Below, in pieces: positions 22,816 through 39,605 of a stretch of 64,000 bases of DNA (position 1 is its first letter; the number at the start of each line of letters is the position of its first letter). The notes beneath the pieces are model-generated. The model saw nothing but the letters and a program-made list of their open reading frames with translations. It made no database searches and was not told where the DNA came from. A program made the translations under genes and the position numbers. Source of the stretch: Engraulis encrasicolus (lineage: Eukaryota > Chordata > Actinopteri > Clupeiformes > Engraulidae). Where the stretch lies: contig NC_085875.1 in NCBI RefSeq assembly GCF_034702125.1, positions 21,749,152-21,813,151 of the forward strand, written 5' to 3'.

Positions 22816-23261
22816 AAATGAAATGGACATCCAATTACTGGCAGTTAAGAGGAGTCAGAGCGTTCTCCTCACTTCTCTTTGTATGCAGCTGACTCTTCCT
22901 TGCTACAGGTACATTATCTTTGATGTGTTTATGATGTCAGCTCCATGTTAACTCTAGAATTCGAACTACAATTCCGGTAGACCACATTTGTTTGGGTGCA
23001 GGGTCGTAACGAGACATTTTCAAATACCGAGGTCAAATACTGTGTGCTGTACTGTATACTGTACATTTAGAATGTGTCGAATTCTTCAGCCAAACTCTCA
23101 CTGCCTTGAGGATAAATGGGGGTGGTGTATACAGATGAATTCATCATTGTTGATTATACATTAAAAGTAATTAAAAGTAGATACATTTTACATTTCTGAA
23201 AAAAATACAGAGGACATGACCTCAATGAGGTCCTGTGTCCTCAATGCTAGTTACGGCCATG

Positions 23262-23850
23262 TTTGGGTGGGATCTGTGACCTGTGCGGTGAACTTGCAAT
23301 ATTTCTGTTCAGCCGAAGAGCCATGAACAGCAGTGCAAGGGAGAGGGAGTAGAAGGCGAGCGAGAAAGAGACGAGAGAGACAAGAGGGTGGAGCAAAGCC
23401 ACAGGTGCAGTGAAAACATAACAATCCACTGACCAAGGAAGCCACAGGTGACCCAGGACCAAGGAAGCCACAGGTGACCTAGGTCAATGGATTCTTCTGT
23501 TTTCTCTGGAAATGTGGCCTTTATTGTGTTTGTGGGTCGTGTGTTTCTCGACAACATTGTTGCTAACTTACAGTATATTGTAAATATGCTTGAGGAATAT
23601 CATCCTAATAGATGTCTGAGGTCTTCCGAATCTCCTCTACTGGTTGTGCCTAGGGTCAAATCTAGACAGGGTGAAATGGCATTTTCATGGTTCTTTGGCT
23701 AAACAGAAATAGTGTGTCTCATTTCACCTGAAATGACCCTTTTGTTTTTTCTGGAAATGTGGCCACTGGTGTTTTCATGGCTCGATCGGCTGAACAGAAA
23801 TATTGCAAGTTCACCGCAGCCTCAACATCTGGGTCGGATATTCAATGTAT
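23262..23850. mobile_element. Fold-back element, copy B
   Basis: The left arm (23275-23500) and right arm (23705-23845) are inverted copies of the same family as 19703-21065. The left arm matches the left arm of copy A almost base for base over 23277-23345. It has no coding content. Confidence 0.65.
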
Positions 23851-24239
23851 TGGTATTTTTTTTAGTACAGAATCACCAGTAGACCAAGAGAACAATACTA
23901 CAATTACACATTAAATGTAGAAAACCTTCTCTGCCACTCAATCAGAAAACAATGTTGGGGAGAGCGGGGCACAAAGTAAAAATGTTTTGCTTATGGGCTG
24001 ATATCTTAACATATACTGCAGTTACATTATTTATTTATCTTATTTTATTATTTATTATTTGTAAGAAACATACACATCTCTGTTACATATTAGCACTGGT
24101 GGTTCGTTATAAAATTTATAAAATCTATTTGGTTGTAAAAGCTTAGTTTCTTCCTGGTAGATGGCAGATAAATGTGGTGATCTGCACTAACAGCATCCTT
24201 GCCTCACGCTTGATACTAGTCTGCCTTCCCCCTTTAAAA

Positions 24240-24290
24240 CTTTGGCTATTGACGCCCTCTGGCGTGAGCATGTGGAACTGCCATTCAGTT
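24240..24290 (+). pseudogene. Small cathepsin exon 5 fragment
   Basis: GACGCCCTCTGGCGTGAGCA and the following TGTGGAACTGCCAT match the middle of the relic exon at 24742. It is too short to call by itself, but the proximity supports a degenerate duplicate. Confidence 0.4.
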
Positions 24291-24596
24291 CAAATCAATT
24301 CAAGTATTTATTATTGAGTTATTCACTATTATAGATTTTTTATTGATATTTTATTCATCAAAATTTAATCTACAGTGTCATCAGTACAATGCACATACAG
24401 TATATTCACCCTGAAATTACTTGCAATATATTGGGTTCTATTTTATTGCATTTATCATACATAGATATTTTATGTACCTGTACTGTCACCATACAATATC
24501 AGTGCATAATGTACATTCCGCATTATGTAACCCCAGAGCCATCTATAGGGAGACAAATCCCATTGACCCATGTGTTCTGTTTGTTTTTGTTATGCA

Positions 24597-24835
24597 GTGG
24601 TTCTGTGTCCGTCTATAGCGAACAAAAGCCGCTTCCTGGCACTATTAAGATCTACATTGAAACAAGTGGTAAGTCTACTTCTGGTACCCAGATTGCCATA
24701 ACTATCCCCAATAGATGGCTCTTTGTGTAACCCTGTCCTAGGATGCCTACTGTCGCTTCAATCCGTCGAGCGTTGGCGCCCTCTGCCATGGACATGTGGA
24801 ACTGCCATACGGGGACGAGGAGGCTCTGAAGGAAC
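24597..24835 (+). pseudogene. Orphan relic of cathepsin exon 5, parts in reversed order
   Basis: After an acceptor (CCTGTCCTAG) at 24741, the sequence encodes DAYCRFNPSSVGALCHGHVE followed by LPYGDEEALKE. This is the first half of exon 5 of a cathepsin L/S gene (compare DSTCRF...GHKYL in gene 1). It then loses similarity. At 24597-24669 a block ending in TSG|GTAAGT reads GSVSV...IKIYIETSG and resembles the second half of exon 5. No other exons of this gene are nearby. The first-half assignment is firm; the second-half one is tentative. Confidence 0.55.
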
Positions 24836-25030
24836 CGATGACACACATTTGCTCACTTCTTGCTCAGGTTCTCTATTAGACTTTATTGACATACATTAAC
24901 AAATTATACATATGTTGGAATTATGTTTATTGGATGCATTACGATTTACTCATTTAAACAGAAGAATGTACTTTATACAAAATAAAGAATGTCATCTTCA
25001 ATACCACTTGCAGTCCTTCTTTTCTACAGT

Positions 25031-25872
25031 TCTGCCCTACAAAGGCAAAGAGCAGTAAGTGTATTTTTTCAAAAAAAACTTTTTTTGCAGGAATAGAAAG
25101 TGCACGGTCAGCTCTTCAATCTGTTAAAATTTCATGTTGATCTGTAAACAGTTTCATGTAAATATTTGAGATTTTAGTTTGCAGTGTGTATTGAAAAGTA
25201 GGCTAAAACCAAGCCAAAGTGCAGTATAGTGTTTTTGCTAATTGCGATTGCTAATAACTCACTAATAACTCACTCTAACTGCTAACCAATACACTTTCCA
25301 GACACTCCCAAGCAGCACAAACTTAAGAAATCCCATACTGTTCATGATTGCATGTTTGTATGTTTACAAGGATTGGGGAAGAAAATGATCAAAGAACAAA
25401 GAAGATGCTAATCGCAATTGCTAACTGCTGACTGTAGCTACCTAGCTTTTTCTTGAAAGTGTGCATTTATCAGCAGTAGGCCTAAGAATCTGTAAAATAC
25501 ACATTTGTTCCATTGCTTAGGCATCAAGGAATATTTTTACATCAAAAAATATTGTGAGTGCCTACTGGTTTTCCCATAAAAAGAGTAATTATGGTCATCA
25601 TACTGCAATATCTTATTGTATGCTTGTGTAAATTTAAGCTGTTAATACAAAGGCAAAATGCAGTATAGTCTATAAAATTGCCAAATTGTGGAAAAATTTA
25701 ATAACGATATATTGGTGGTGTTCAGCTCACTTTGATCTATCTAATTATACATTTTTGTGTTAAATAGGCCTATAGGGCCTACTTAAAAAGTTGTGTAAAG
25801 AAAACACAAAAAGCTGTTTTTCTCAGTTTGGGGTTTTTGCAATTAGGCTGCTCTTTGCCTTTGTAGGGCAGA
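25031..25872. mobile_element. MITE with 25-bp terminal inverted repeats
   Basis: TCTGCCCTACAAAGGCAAAG plus AGCAG at 25031-25055 is repeated as its exact complement at 25848-25872. The 842-bp inside has several AAAGTGCAGTATAG-like repeats and no long frame. A target duplication could not be fixed. Confidence 0.8.
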
Positions 25873-26297
25873 GTAGACCAAACACCAGTCACAAAGGCAT
25901 AGCAGTGCTGTACTGCACTAACATGTAGGCTACAGTATCTGTTATTACCCAGGTACATTCATAATGCATTCTGTAGACATCTATCGTGCATCATGTAGTT
26001 GCAATTAACACATCACGTATTACATTGAAGACATTATCTAACATTTATCAATCATGCCATTACATAGCTAAGCATCAGCATGCTGCTCCTGGGACATCCA
26101 GCATCCAGGCAAATGCAACTTGCAGCTGTAAAGTAAAGATGATTGCGATTGTCTGTATTATTCATATTGTTCATATAGGCTCATTTTTGTACTGCAGCAC
26201 TTTGAATTTGCCATTATATTACCAAGGGTGTAAAGATGCTTTACATTTTGTTGGAGCCTGCATGTGGTCTGAAGCCTCGAGCATACCCCACTCACCG

Positions 26298-29896
<3,599 letters not shown>

Positions 29897-30075
29897 GCTG
29901 TAACATACAATCATAAAACACACTCAGTCTAACATTGGCCTATAACACCACAGGTATTTGCTAACAACTTTTGCAATAAAGATCTATAAAGTCTACATAA
30001 TGTGGTCTATAGCGCAGCAGCACAATTAATGTTTGTTCATGCTACAATATTCATGGAGTGCTCATCATCTTTTAC

Positions 30076-30135
30076 CTGTTCCTGTTCCTGAGTGAATCAA
30101 TGTGGAGGTAGCACTAGCCCACTAGCACTTTTATG
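30076..30135 (-). promoter_or_regulatory. Likely promoter and untranslated exon 1 of gene 2
   Basis: On the minus strand a CATAAAAG box (30135-30128) is followed about 50 bp later by a donor (AACAG|GTAAAAG, exon end at 30076). The next exon is the one with the ATG at 29896, whose acceptor TGTTACAG lies just upstream. The arrangement mirrors genes 3 and 4. Confidence 0.5.
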
Positions 30136-30466
30136 AGTGTGAACTAGGGGGGAAAGGCTGTGTCATGTCTGGATTAGTACCACATCCCTTTCCTGTCTAT
30201 AACTTGTACATGTAGGTAATAGGTCACTTGAGGTTAGTGCATCAAGCAAGGCAGGTACCGTTGCCTACCTTACTGCAACATCCCAATGCAGTGTGCCATG
30301 ACACATTTAATGGCATTTAATGACACAAAAGCTCTTTTACATAGGCAATTGTTAATGGTCTTCAGTACACACACATATACACACGCACACACTGAGGTGC
30401 TGAGATGAGATTCTGAGAAGATCACTAGAAAACCACAATGACGTGCACCCCCCACCCCCTCTCTCA

Positions 30467-30589
<123 letters not shown>

Positions 30590-30639
30590 AGGTGAGAATC
30601 TGAAAAGATCACAAGAAAACCACAGTGAGGCCTTGTTGC

Positions 30640-31045
30640 ATACATGCAACACACACACAGAGCTCAGGTTTACAATGTTCTCCAATCACAGACAGCATGC
30701 ACTGGTAAAGTTTTATACTACTGTAACGGTTTTCAAAATGTTTTTTTAAAAAATAGAAACGGTAAATTGGCTAATGTGAAATATCATGGTCAATATCATG
30801 GTGAACTGTATTGGCAGTGGTGCAAGGATACCTTACCAACTTTAAACATGGGCACTGTGCCACACATCTCCAAATGAAAGACTCCCACCAAGGTCAGATT
30901 CTGAAGAGATAAAACCATTTGTCACACATACACATTGTCGCACCATTGAATGTCACACATACTCTTTTGGAGAACTTTGAGCACCTTGTCATCTGTTTAC
31001 CAGTAACACTCACACATATTTTCACATTGTCTGACCCACAGGAAG
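30640..31045 (+). repeat. Segmental duplication, copy 1
   Basis: It is co-linear with 38955-39605: GCTCAGGTTTACAATGTT, then CACATACACATTG, TGTCACACATACTC and CACCTTGTCATCT in the same order. Copy 2 contains an added 370-bp repeat (39019-39387) that is absent here. Confidence 0.75.
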
Positions 31046-31066
31046 GGCTGCTGACCGCCAGGAGTA

Positions 31067-31307
31067 ATGGCTCATTCTTTTGAAACTCGGCTGTCGGTAG
31101 ACCCGAGGTTGTTCTCCCGACAACCGTTGTAAATGCGTTCTATTGAAACAGCTGGGGACAATACAAACGGCTGATGTTAAACGAACTCGGAGTACACTGA
31201 AGCGCTCCGAGTTTGTGTTTCGGAACCCAGATTTGACCCATTCTACTGCACTTTTTCAAGGCGGAAGCCGGAGTTTACGACAATCGAGTTTCAAAAGAAT
31301 GAGCCAT
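31067..31307. mobile_element. Fold-back MITE
   Basis: ATGGCTCATTCTTTTGAAAC plus TCG at the left is repeated as its exact complement at 31285-31307. The 241-bp element has no coding content. Confidence 0.8.
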
Positions 31308-31323
31308 AAACCAGGTTAAGTTA

Positions 31324-31405
31324 AGAGGTAAATCATCTAATAGAAGAGCCTTAATTTTCTAAAGAAAATAAGGACTCTAGTCTCTTCTATTAGATTATTT
31401 ACCTT
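31324..31405. repeat. Short hairpin repeat
   Basis: TAAATCATCTAATAGAAGAG pairs with CTCTTCTATTAGATTATTTA across a loop of about 45 bp. Confidence 0.65.
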
Positions 31406-31560
31406 TACTGCAGAACCAGCTTCTTAGTATAAGCAAAGAAACTCAAGAGAAAGAACAATCTCTTGGCGGGGAATGCATTGGCCACGGTGTAGTACGGGGG
31501 CGTTGCCTGAGGACACGAGTGGATGGAAAATTAACTCCCTTGCGCATGGTCATTGGTCAG

Positions 31561-32248
31561 TGTCATGGGGTCTCTCACCTGGCCTGGTAACTCTCTCCAA
31601 TTGAAATCAATTATCTGCCTCTCTGCTCTCTACTCACTCTGCCCTGTCTAATTAGCTTCACCTGTCTCTGCTCTGCTCTGCTCTGATCTGTTCTCATTAA
31701 CCCACCAGCTGCACTACATTTCCTGCTCATCACCAACAGTAATTAAAGCCCTGTTTTTCAGCCTACCTTTGTCAGAACGTCTGCGAAGCCTGCGCCTGTT
31801 TACCCTGCTTGTCTAAGCTCTACTCCTGACTCCTGAACCCGGACCTGCCTGTGCTCTGCTCTGCTCTCCTGACCTGGAAACCCGACCTGCCTTTTGTCCC
31901 CGACTTCGACTACTCTTCTGCCCCGGTAAATCTGAACAGCCTTCCTCCTAGTGACTACGATCTTTGCCTTGCCCTGACCTGTACTGCTGCACTCCATTAA
32001 TTCTGCCCTGTTGTGTGTGTGTGTTTCCCCCAGGATTCTTCCATCCGGACTCTTCATCGGTCATCTCCATAGGAGTCACATCTGCCGACGGGGGGGGCAC
32101 ACACACACAGGAATCTCTGGAACCTCTGGCATCCCGGTAACCCCACGAACCCTGGAAACCTCCTTCTCCCAACCCCCTTTTCCCCTGAACTTTAATAAAC
32201 ATCCAAAACGTGACGCATTTGTGGTCCGCGTCTGTCTGTACCGTGACA
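31561..32248 (+). repeat. 5' LTR of the gypsy element
   Basis: The LTR starts TGTCATGG and ends CCGTGACA (TG...CA ends). Repeated CTCTG pentamers lie near 31670-31690 and 31855-31868, and an AATAAA hexamer lies at 32193-32198. The 5' target duplication GTCAG precedes it. Confidence 0.92.
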
Positions 32249-32264
32249 GTACGTTCTGACCAAC

Positions 32265-33451
32265 ATGGACCCAGCGCACGTCTCTCAGAACATGGAACTC
32301 GATGCCTCCGAACCCCCCACCACCATGCAGCGTCTTGAACGTACAGAGGGAGATGTCAACCGGATAACTGGCGACATTGCCTCATTGCTACAGCTTGGCC
32401 AACACCAGCAACAGCAGTTCCAGCAAACCCAGCAATTGCTACAACAGCAACAACATGAGATCCAGGAGCAGCGTCAACAACTTGCCCAAATGACACAACT
32501 GCTCACTCGCCTGCTTTTCAGCCTTCATCTGCAGTCTCAGCCACAGCCAGTCTGCCCACCGCCGCTTCAGCCCCTGCCAGTCTGCCCGCCGTTTCAGCCC
32601 CTGCCAGTCTGCCCGCCGTTTCAGCCCCTGCCAGTCTGCCCGCCGACCCGGCCCCCGAGTTACCTGCCCAGGTCACTGCAGCCACTTCTGCCGGAGCTCC
32701 AGAACCCAAGATTGGTCATCCTGAGAGGTTCAACGGTGACCCATCCCAGGTACGTCCGTTCCTGACAAGCTGCCGTCTCCAGTTCGATCTGCAACCCAGA
32801 ACCTTCGCCACGGAAGGGGCAAAAGTCGGGTACGCCATCACACATCTGACAGGCCGAGCACGACTATGGGGAACTGCAGAGTTTGATCGTCGAACCCTCG
32901 CATGCACAACCTTTGACCTGTTCGCCGAAGAGATGACCAAGGTCTTCGATCTGGGCTCATCCACTGAGGAGGCAGCCCAGGCTCTGCTGAGTATTCGGCA
33001 AGGTCGAAGGACGGTTTGTGACTATTCCATTGACTTCCGGACTCTGGCAAGACGCAGTGTCTGGAACATGGAGGCATTGGTGGACGTATTCCTTAAGAGC
33101 CTGGCAGACTACATCAAAGATGAAATGGTTTCCCATGATCGGCCCTCCACCCTCGACGCAGCCATTGCCCTGGCCATTCGACTTGATCGACGGATTCAGA
33201 CTCGCCGCCGAGAGAGAGGGCGCCACAGTCTGCCGACCTCCAGCACACAAAGCTTTCCGGCTGGTCTTCTGTCTTCCCCCACTGCTCCACCAAGCCAACC
33301 TGATCTGTCTGAACCCATGGAGATTGGTCGTGCCTCCCTCAGCCCAGCAGAACGTCAACGCCGTTTCTCCTCCAACCTATGCCTGTATTGTGGAAAGGAG
33401 GGCCACCGCGTTGCCAACTGTCCTTTAAAAGCCCAAGCTCACCAGACATAG
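32265..33451 (+). pseudogene. gypsy gag, frameshifted
   Basis: The ATG at 32265 opens a frame with a Gln-rich coiled-coil-like stretch (about 32395-32490). The frame then shifts near 32515, because the following Pro/Ala-rich repeats (three VCPPFQPLP-like units in the wrong frame) and the conserved ERFNGDP capsid start are in another frame. That second frame continues through the capsid to a zinc knuckle CLYCGKEGHRVANC (CX2CX4HX4C, about 33380-33422) and stops at 33451. One small indel explains the break. Confidence 0.85.
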
Positions 33452-33471
33452 GAGGAGTCCGGCTGAGCTCG

Positions 33472-36400
33472 ATGACCATCCGTTCCTCCAACCACAAACC
33501 CCTGCTGCGAGTTCGTCTTCGCCTATCTGACTCCACACACACTCTTGACTGCCCTGGTGGACTCTGGCGCGGAGGCCAACATAATGGACATTGAGCTCGT
33601 CCGTCAGTTGCGATTGGGCATTCACCCTCTGACACCCCCTGTTCCTGCCCGGGCTCTGGATGGACACCTACTTGGCACAGTCACTCACGTCACCACCCTT
33701 GTCTCGATGATGTTGTCGGGCAACCACCAGGAAACCATCCGGTTCCACCTGCTCCGCTCCCCGGCCCAACCCCTCATCCTGGGCTACCCATGGCTTCGTC
33801 GGCACAACCCTCACCTCGATTGGGCAACCGGTGAAGTCAAAGAGTGGGGAGAAGACTGTCACCAAACATGTCTGCTCACTGCCATGCTACCCTCTCACTC
33901 AGTACCCTCCAACTCTGCCCCCGACATCTCAAACGTCCCGGAATGTTACCATGGCCTCCGGGAGGTGTTCAACAAGGTCAAAGCAACGTCTCTGCCCCCG
34001 CATCGACCTTATGACTGCTCCATCGACCTCCTCCCAGGCACCGCTCCTCCCAAGGGCAGTCTCTATTCCTTGTCGGCTCCTGAACGAAGGTCCATGGAGG
34101 AGTACATCAGTGATTCTCTGGCTGCAGGCATTATCCGTCCATCCTCTTCTCCTGCTGGTGCTGGGTTCTTCTTCGTAGGGAAGAAAGATGGGTCCCTCCG
34201 TCCCTGCATTGATTACCGGGGCCTTAACGACATCACAGTGAAGAACCGGTATCCTCTGCCTCTGCTCACCTCTGCCTTTGAGTTGCTCCAGGGAGCAACA
34301 ATCTTCAGCAAGTTGGACCTCAGAAACGCCTACCACCTCGTGCGGATCCGGGAGGGCGACGAATGGAAGACGGCGTTCAACACCCCAACCGGTCACTACG
34401 AGTACCTGGTGATGCCGTTCGGTCTTACCAACGCCCCGGCTGTGTTCCAAGCTCTGGTAAACGACGTACTGCGGGACATGCTGAACAAATTCGTCTTCGT
34501 TTACCTGGACGACATCCTGATCTTTTCCAAGACCCTGTCTGAACACACCCAGCATGTCCAACAAGTCCTTCGGCGCCTCCTGGAGAACTCGCTCTACGTC
34601 AAGGCAGAGAAGTGTGAGTTTCACGTAAAGACAGTACCCTTCCTTGGGTACATCGTAGCAGAGGGAAATATCCAGATGGACCCATCCAAGGTCTCTGCAG
34701 TGACCTCCTGGCCAGTTCCGGAGAACCGGAAGAAGCTGCAACAATTCCTGGGGTTCGCAAACTTCTACAGAAAGTTCATCCGGAATTACAGCACCGTTGC
34801 CGCCCCCCTCACTGCTTTGACAAGCACCAAGCAACCCTTTGCCTGGACCACAGCAGCCGACAAGGCTTTCAGTAACCTCAAGACTCGGTTCACTACCGCC
34901 CCCATCCTCGAGATGCCAGATGCTGACCGGCAGTTCGTCGTGGAGGTGGACGCCTCCGATGTAGGGGTTGGTGCTGTGCTCTCTCAGCGGGCCTCTGAGG
35001 ACTGCAAGCTCCACCCTTGTGCATTCTTCTCCCGTCGCCTGTCCCCGTCCGAATGCAATTATGACATAGGGAATCACGAGCTGCTGGTTGTCAAGCTGGC
35101 CTTGGAGGAGTGGCGGCACTGGCTGGAGGGGGCCACAGTTCCGTTCTTGGTCTGGACTGACCACAAGAATCTAGAGTACATCCGCTCTGCCAAGCGTCTG
35201 AACCCAAGACAGGCCCGTTGGGCCCTGTTTTTCACTAGATTCAATTTCACCCTGTCATACCGCCCTGGATCTCGAAATGTCAAACCTGATGCCCTCTCCC
35301 GCCAGTTCCAGAAGGATGATCCTCCAATCCAGACTCCTGAACCAATTCTGCCCAGCCCCTGTGTTGTAGGTGCCCTGACCTGGGATATTGAAGAACAGGT
35401 ACGAGAGGCCCTCCTTGACCAGCCTGGTCCCAGTGCATGCCCTGATGGCCTTCTGTTTGTCCCTGGTCACTTGAGGTCGCAGGTTATACAGTGGGGACAC
35501 GGTTCTCATCTCGCTTGTCATCCTGGGTCCGCTCGAACCTCCGGTCTGCTCGACCAGCGATTCTGGTAGCCTTCTCTGGAAAGAGACGTACGAGAATTCG
35601 TCCGTGCCTGTCACACATGCAACCAGAATAAGTCATCAAACCAGCCCCCCGCTGGCTTACTCCAACCTCTGCCTGTTCCAACCCGGCCCTGGTCCCACAT
35701 CTCACTGGACTTTGTCACAGGTCTGCCCCAGTCTGATGGAAAGACAGTCATTCTTACTGTAATGGACAGGTTCAGCAAGATGGCACACTTTTTCCCCCTC
35801 CCGAAGCTGCCAACTGCCAAGGAGACTGCCCAGGTGGTCATAGAGCAGGTTTTCCGTATACATGGACTACCCAGGGATGTCGTCTCCGACCGGGGTCCAC
35901 AATTCACCTCCACCTTCTGGAAAGAGTTCTGCAGTCTGCTGGGGGCAACGGTCAGCCTAACCTCCGGATTCCACCCCCAGTCCAACGGCCAGTCGGAACG
36001 CGCAAACCAGGAGTTGGAAAAGGCACTCCGATGCATGGCTTCTCGTAACCCTCACTCCTGGGCGCAGCAGCTGACGTGGGTGGAATATGCCCACAACTCC
36101 CTGACCTGCTCCGCCATCGGCATGTCACCCTTCCAGTGCGTGTACGGCTACCAGCCACCCCTGTTCAACAGCCAGGAGGGTGAGGTCACCTGCCCATCTG
36201 CCCTTGCCTATTCCCGCCGATGCCGCCGCACTTGGGCACGAGCCCGGACCACGCTCCTTAAGTCCGCTGCCACGTATGCCACCGGTGCCAACCGTCGCAG
36301 AACTCCGGCTCCTGCCTATCGTGTGGGACAAAAGGTTTGGCTGTCTGCCAAAGATCTGCCACTGCGTTTAGGGTCACGGAAGCTGGCCCCACGGTTCCTC

Positions 36401-36898
36401 GGGCCATTTCCCATCCAGAGGATTATCGGTCCGACCGCTGTTCGTCTCCAACTGCCGAGGTCCATGAGGGTGCATCCTACGTTCCATGCGTCCAAGGTCA
36501 AGCCGTTCCACGAGAGCCCCCTGGTTGCGGCTTCGCCTCCTCCCCCGCCTCCACGCATCGTCGATGGAGGTCCGGTGTACTCTGTCCGGCGTCTGCTCCG
36601 GTCCCGCCGTAGAGGTAGGGGCATCCACTACCTTGTCGACTGGGACGGTTATGGACCTGAGGAGAGAACCTGGGTGCCTGCCAGCCGGATTGTGGACCGA
36701 AGCCTTATCACCGACTTCCACCGTCTGCACCCGGATCAACCCGCTATCCGTAGGGGCCGTCCCAGAGGGGTCCCTAGCCGTCCAGCCCGCCCGGCTGCCT
36801 GTCCTGTGTCTGGCCCTGACCCTGTCTCTGTACCTGTCCCGCCTCCGGCTCCCTCCGACGATGAGGGTGCTCGCTCGGACCGCTCAGAGGAGTTCTAG
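33472..36898 (+). pseudogene. gypsy pol, broken by one frameshift and one in-frame TAG
   Basis: A likely start at 33472 opens a short frame; a one-base indel near 33545 moves it into the main frame. That frame holds the aspartic protease ([12 protein letters not shown], about 33551), reverse transcriptase ([15 protein letters not shown] at 34502-34513), RNase H ([15 protein letters not shown], about 34945) and integrase. Integrase has an HHCC finger, a DDE core with Asp near 35708 and 35888 and Glu near 35997, and a C-terminal chromodomain ([18 protein letters not shown], about 36636-36690). A TAG at 35567-35569 falls inside the integrase zinc finger where a Trp codon is likely ancestral. The frame stays open on both sides of it. 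Confidence 0.9.
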
Positions 36899-36979
36899 CC
36901 CTCCTCCGGCTCCCCTCCGCCCCCCCGACGTGGTGTTACTCTTGGGACTTCTGGGGCCGTCCCTTAGGGGGGGGGGTTC

Positions 36980-37661
36980 TGTCATGGGCTCTCTCACCTG
37001 GCCTGGTAACTCTCTCTAATTGAGATCAATTATCTGCCTCTCTGCTCACTACTCACTCTGCTCTGTCTAATTAGCTTCACCTGTCTCTGCTCTGCTCTGC
37101 TCTGATCGGTTCTCATTTACCCACCAGCTGCACTGCATTTCCTGCTCATCACCAACAGTATTTAAAGCCCTGTTTTTCAGTCTACCTTTGTCAGAACGTC
37201 TGCGAAGCCTGCACCCTGCTTGTCTAAGCTCTACTCCTGACTCCTGAACCCGGACCTGCCTGTGCTCTGCTCTGCTCTGCTCTCCTGACCCGGAAAACCC
37301 GACCTGCCTTTTGTCCACGACTTCGACTACTCTTCTGCCCCGGTAAATCTGACCAGCCTTCTTCCTAGTGACTACGATCTTTGCCTTGCCCTGACCTGTA
37401 CTGCTGCACTCCATTAATTCTGCCCTGTTGTGTGTGTGTTCCCCCCAGGATTCTTCCATCCGGACTCTTCATCGGTCATCTCCATAGGAGTCATATCTGC
37501 CGACGGGGGGGGCACACACACAGGAACTTCTGGAACCTCTGGCATCCCGGTAACCCCACGAACCCTGGAAACCTCCTTCTCCAACCCCCTTTTCCCCCAG
37601 AACTTTAATAAATATCCAAAACGTGACGCATTTGTGGTCCGCGTCTGTCTGTACCGTGACA
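36980..37661 (+). repeat. 3' LTR of the gypsy element
   Basis: It matches the 5' LTR over its whole length with scattered substitutions and small indels, for example loss of part of the CTGCGCCTG segment. It is followed by the 3' target duplication GTCAG. Confidence 0.92.
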
Positions 37662-37724
37662 GTCAGTGGGTGCGATGGATGCCATTTCCGTACTCCCTTG
37701 CACATGGTCAGTGGGGGCGACACC

Positions 37725-37900
37725 ATGATGGATAATTTGTGGCCAAGTAAGGCAGCTGTTGGTCAGCAGTAATTGCTGGGGGTAATCAAGGACAGCTGAC
37801 AGACATTCACGCTGTCCTATGACCTGTACCACAGTGAATATCATTTCCGTACTCCCCTCGCCATCATTTCCAACTACGCTGTTATGACGTGAGTAAGCCC
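37725..37900 (+). repeat. Dispersed repeat also found at 8385-8640
   Basis: It shares the ordered blocks described for the copy in intron 3 of gene 1, starting at GGACAGCTGACAGACATTCA. Confidence 0.55.
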
Positions 37901-38484
37901 TCTTGTCTCAAGCCTCTTTAGTATAGGCCACAGGTGCTTCTCAATCAGCGTCACTGACATTAACAACTTGACTCCAGCTGAACTACAGGGCCAGCCAATT
38001 TTTCACTAATTAAATGACTCACTTTACCTATGCTGCGTGACATCCCGCAATTGGTCCTTACAAACTTCCTGGACCAACGCAGAAAAAAACGCCAGCATAA
38101 ATACAATAATCAAACAAACACACAACACATGTAAACTTAAACAATGTACAATAAACATGATACTCAACATCCCCACACATTCCCACTGCCCAAAGTCATG
38201 GTGGATGGTGCTCTGTCACTCACGTGATGCGCGCTCCCACTGAGTGGCCATAACCGACACTGGAGAGGAAAGCGTTCCCTCTGCATACTCCCTCGCAGTG
38301 CCGACAGTTCAAACACAAATGAAAACACTGTTTGTGAGTTTTTAAAATAATGAGACAGAGAGAAGGAGGAAATAGACTTTCTCACAGCTGGTTTCAGTCA
38401 TCAGTGAATTCAGTACTGTTCATGTTTCATTATTGGGGTGTTTTTGCCCTCCCAACTTTAGCTTAAGTGCCAGTGCACACGCAG

Positions 38485-38615
<131 letters not shown>

Positions 38616-38624
38616 TTCCGCATA

Positions 38625-38835
38625 CAATGAATGTATGCATTGCGATCTTTGTGAGACTTTCTTAGAAGAAGCTGGTTCAGATAAAAGATTAAGTATGGTC
38701 ATAATTCTGTGACTAATAGGCCACCATGTGAAAAATGTGTTAGCCAGTCACGCAATCATGAACAATCACTTGGTGTCAATTAATCATAATCGTGACTGTG
38801 GTTTTGATGTACGTATATATAACTTTTCTTTGTTT
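38625..38835 (+). repeat. Left copy of an inverted pair around gene 3
   Basis: The complement of this segment is found at 45570-45790, with shared blocks such as GAAGCTGGTTCAGATAAA, GTGAAAAATGTGTTAGCCAG and TCACTTGGTGTCAATT. Gene 3 lies between the two. Confidence 0.8.
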
Positions 38836-38854
38836 TTGATATTTCTGCAACACA

Positions 38855-39605
<751 letters not shown>

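Larger units (their letters stand above)
31561..37661 (+). mobile_element. Full-length Ty3/gypsy (chromovirus-type) retrotransposon
   Basis: Two LTRs of about 685 bp flank gag and pol. The element is bordered by a perfect 5-bp duplication GTCAG (31556-31560 and 37662-37666). A polypurine tract with a long G run (36967-36976) precedes the 3' LTR. Pol runs protease, reverse transcriptase, RNase H, integrase with a C-terminal chromodomain, the order that defines Ty3/gypsy chromoviruses. No envelope gene is present. Two frameshifts and one in-frame TAG disable this copy. The LTRs show scattered differences, so the insertion is not brand-new. Confidence 0.93.

Noticed and set aside
33929..35164. 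Long open frame on the minus strand over the gypsy pol gene
   Set aside because: It is the antisense shadow of a codon-biased, GC-rich coding region with no recognisable domain.
35567..35569. In-frame TAG in gypsy pol as a programmed readthrough site
   Set aside because: It lies inside the integrase zinc finger, not at a gag-pol junction, and the surrounding frame has a Trp-like context; a disabling point mutation is simpler.
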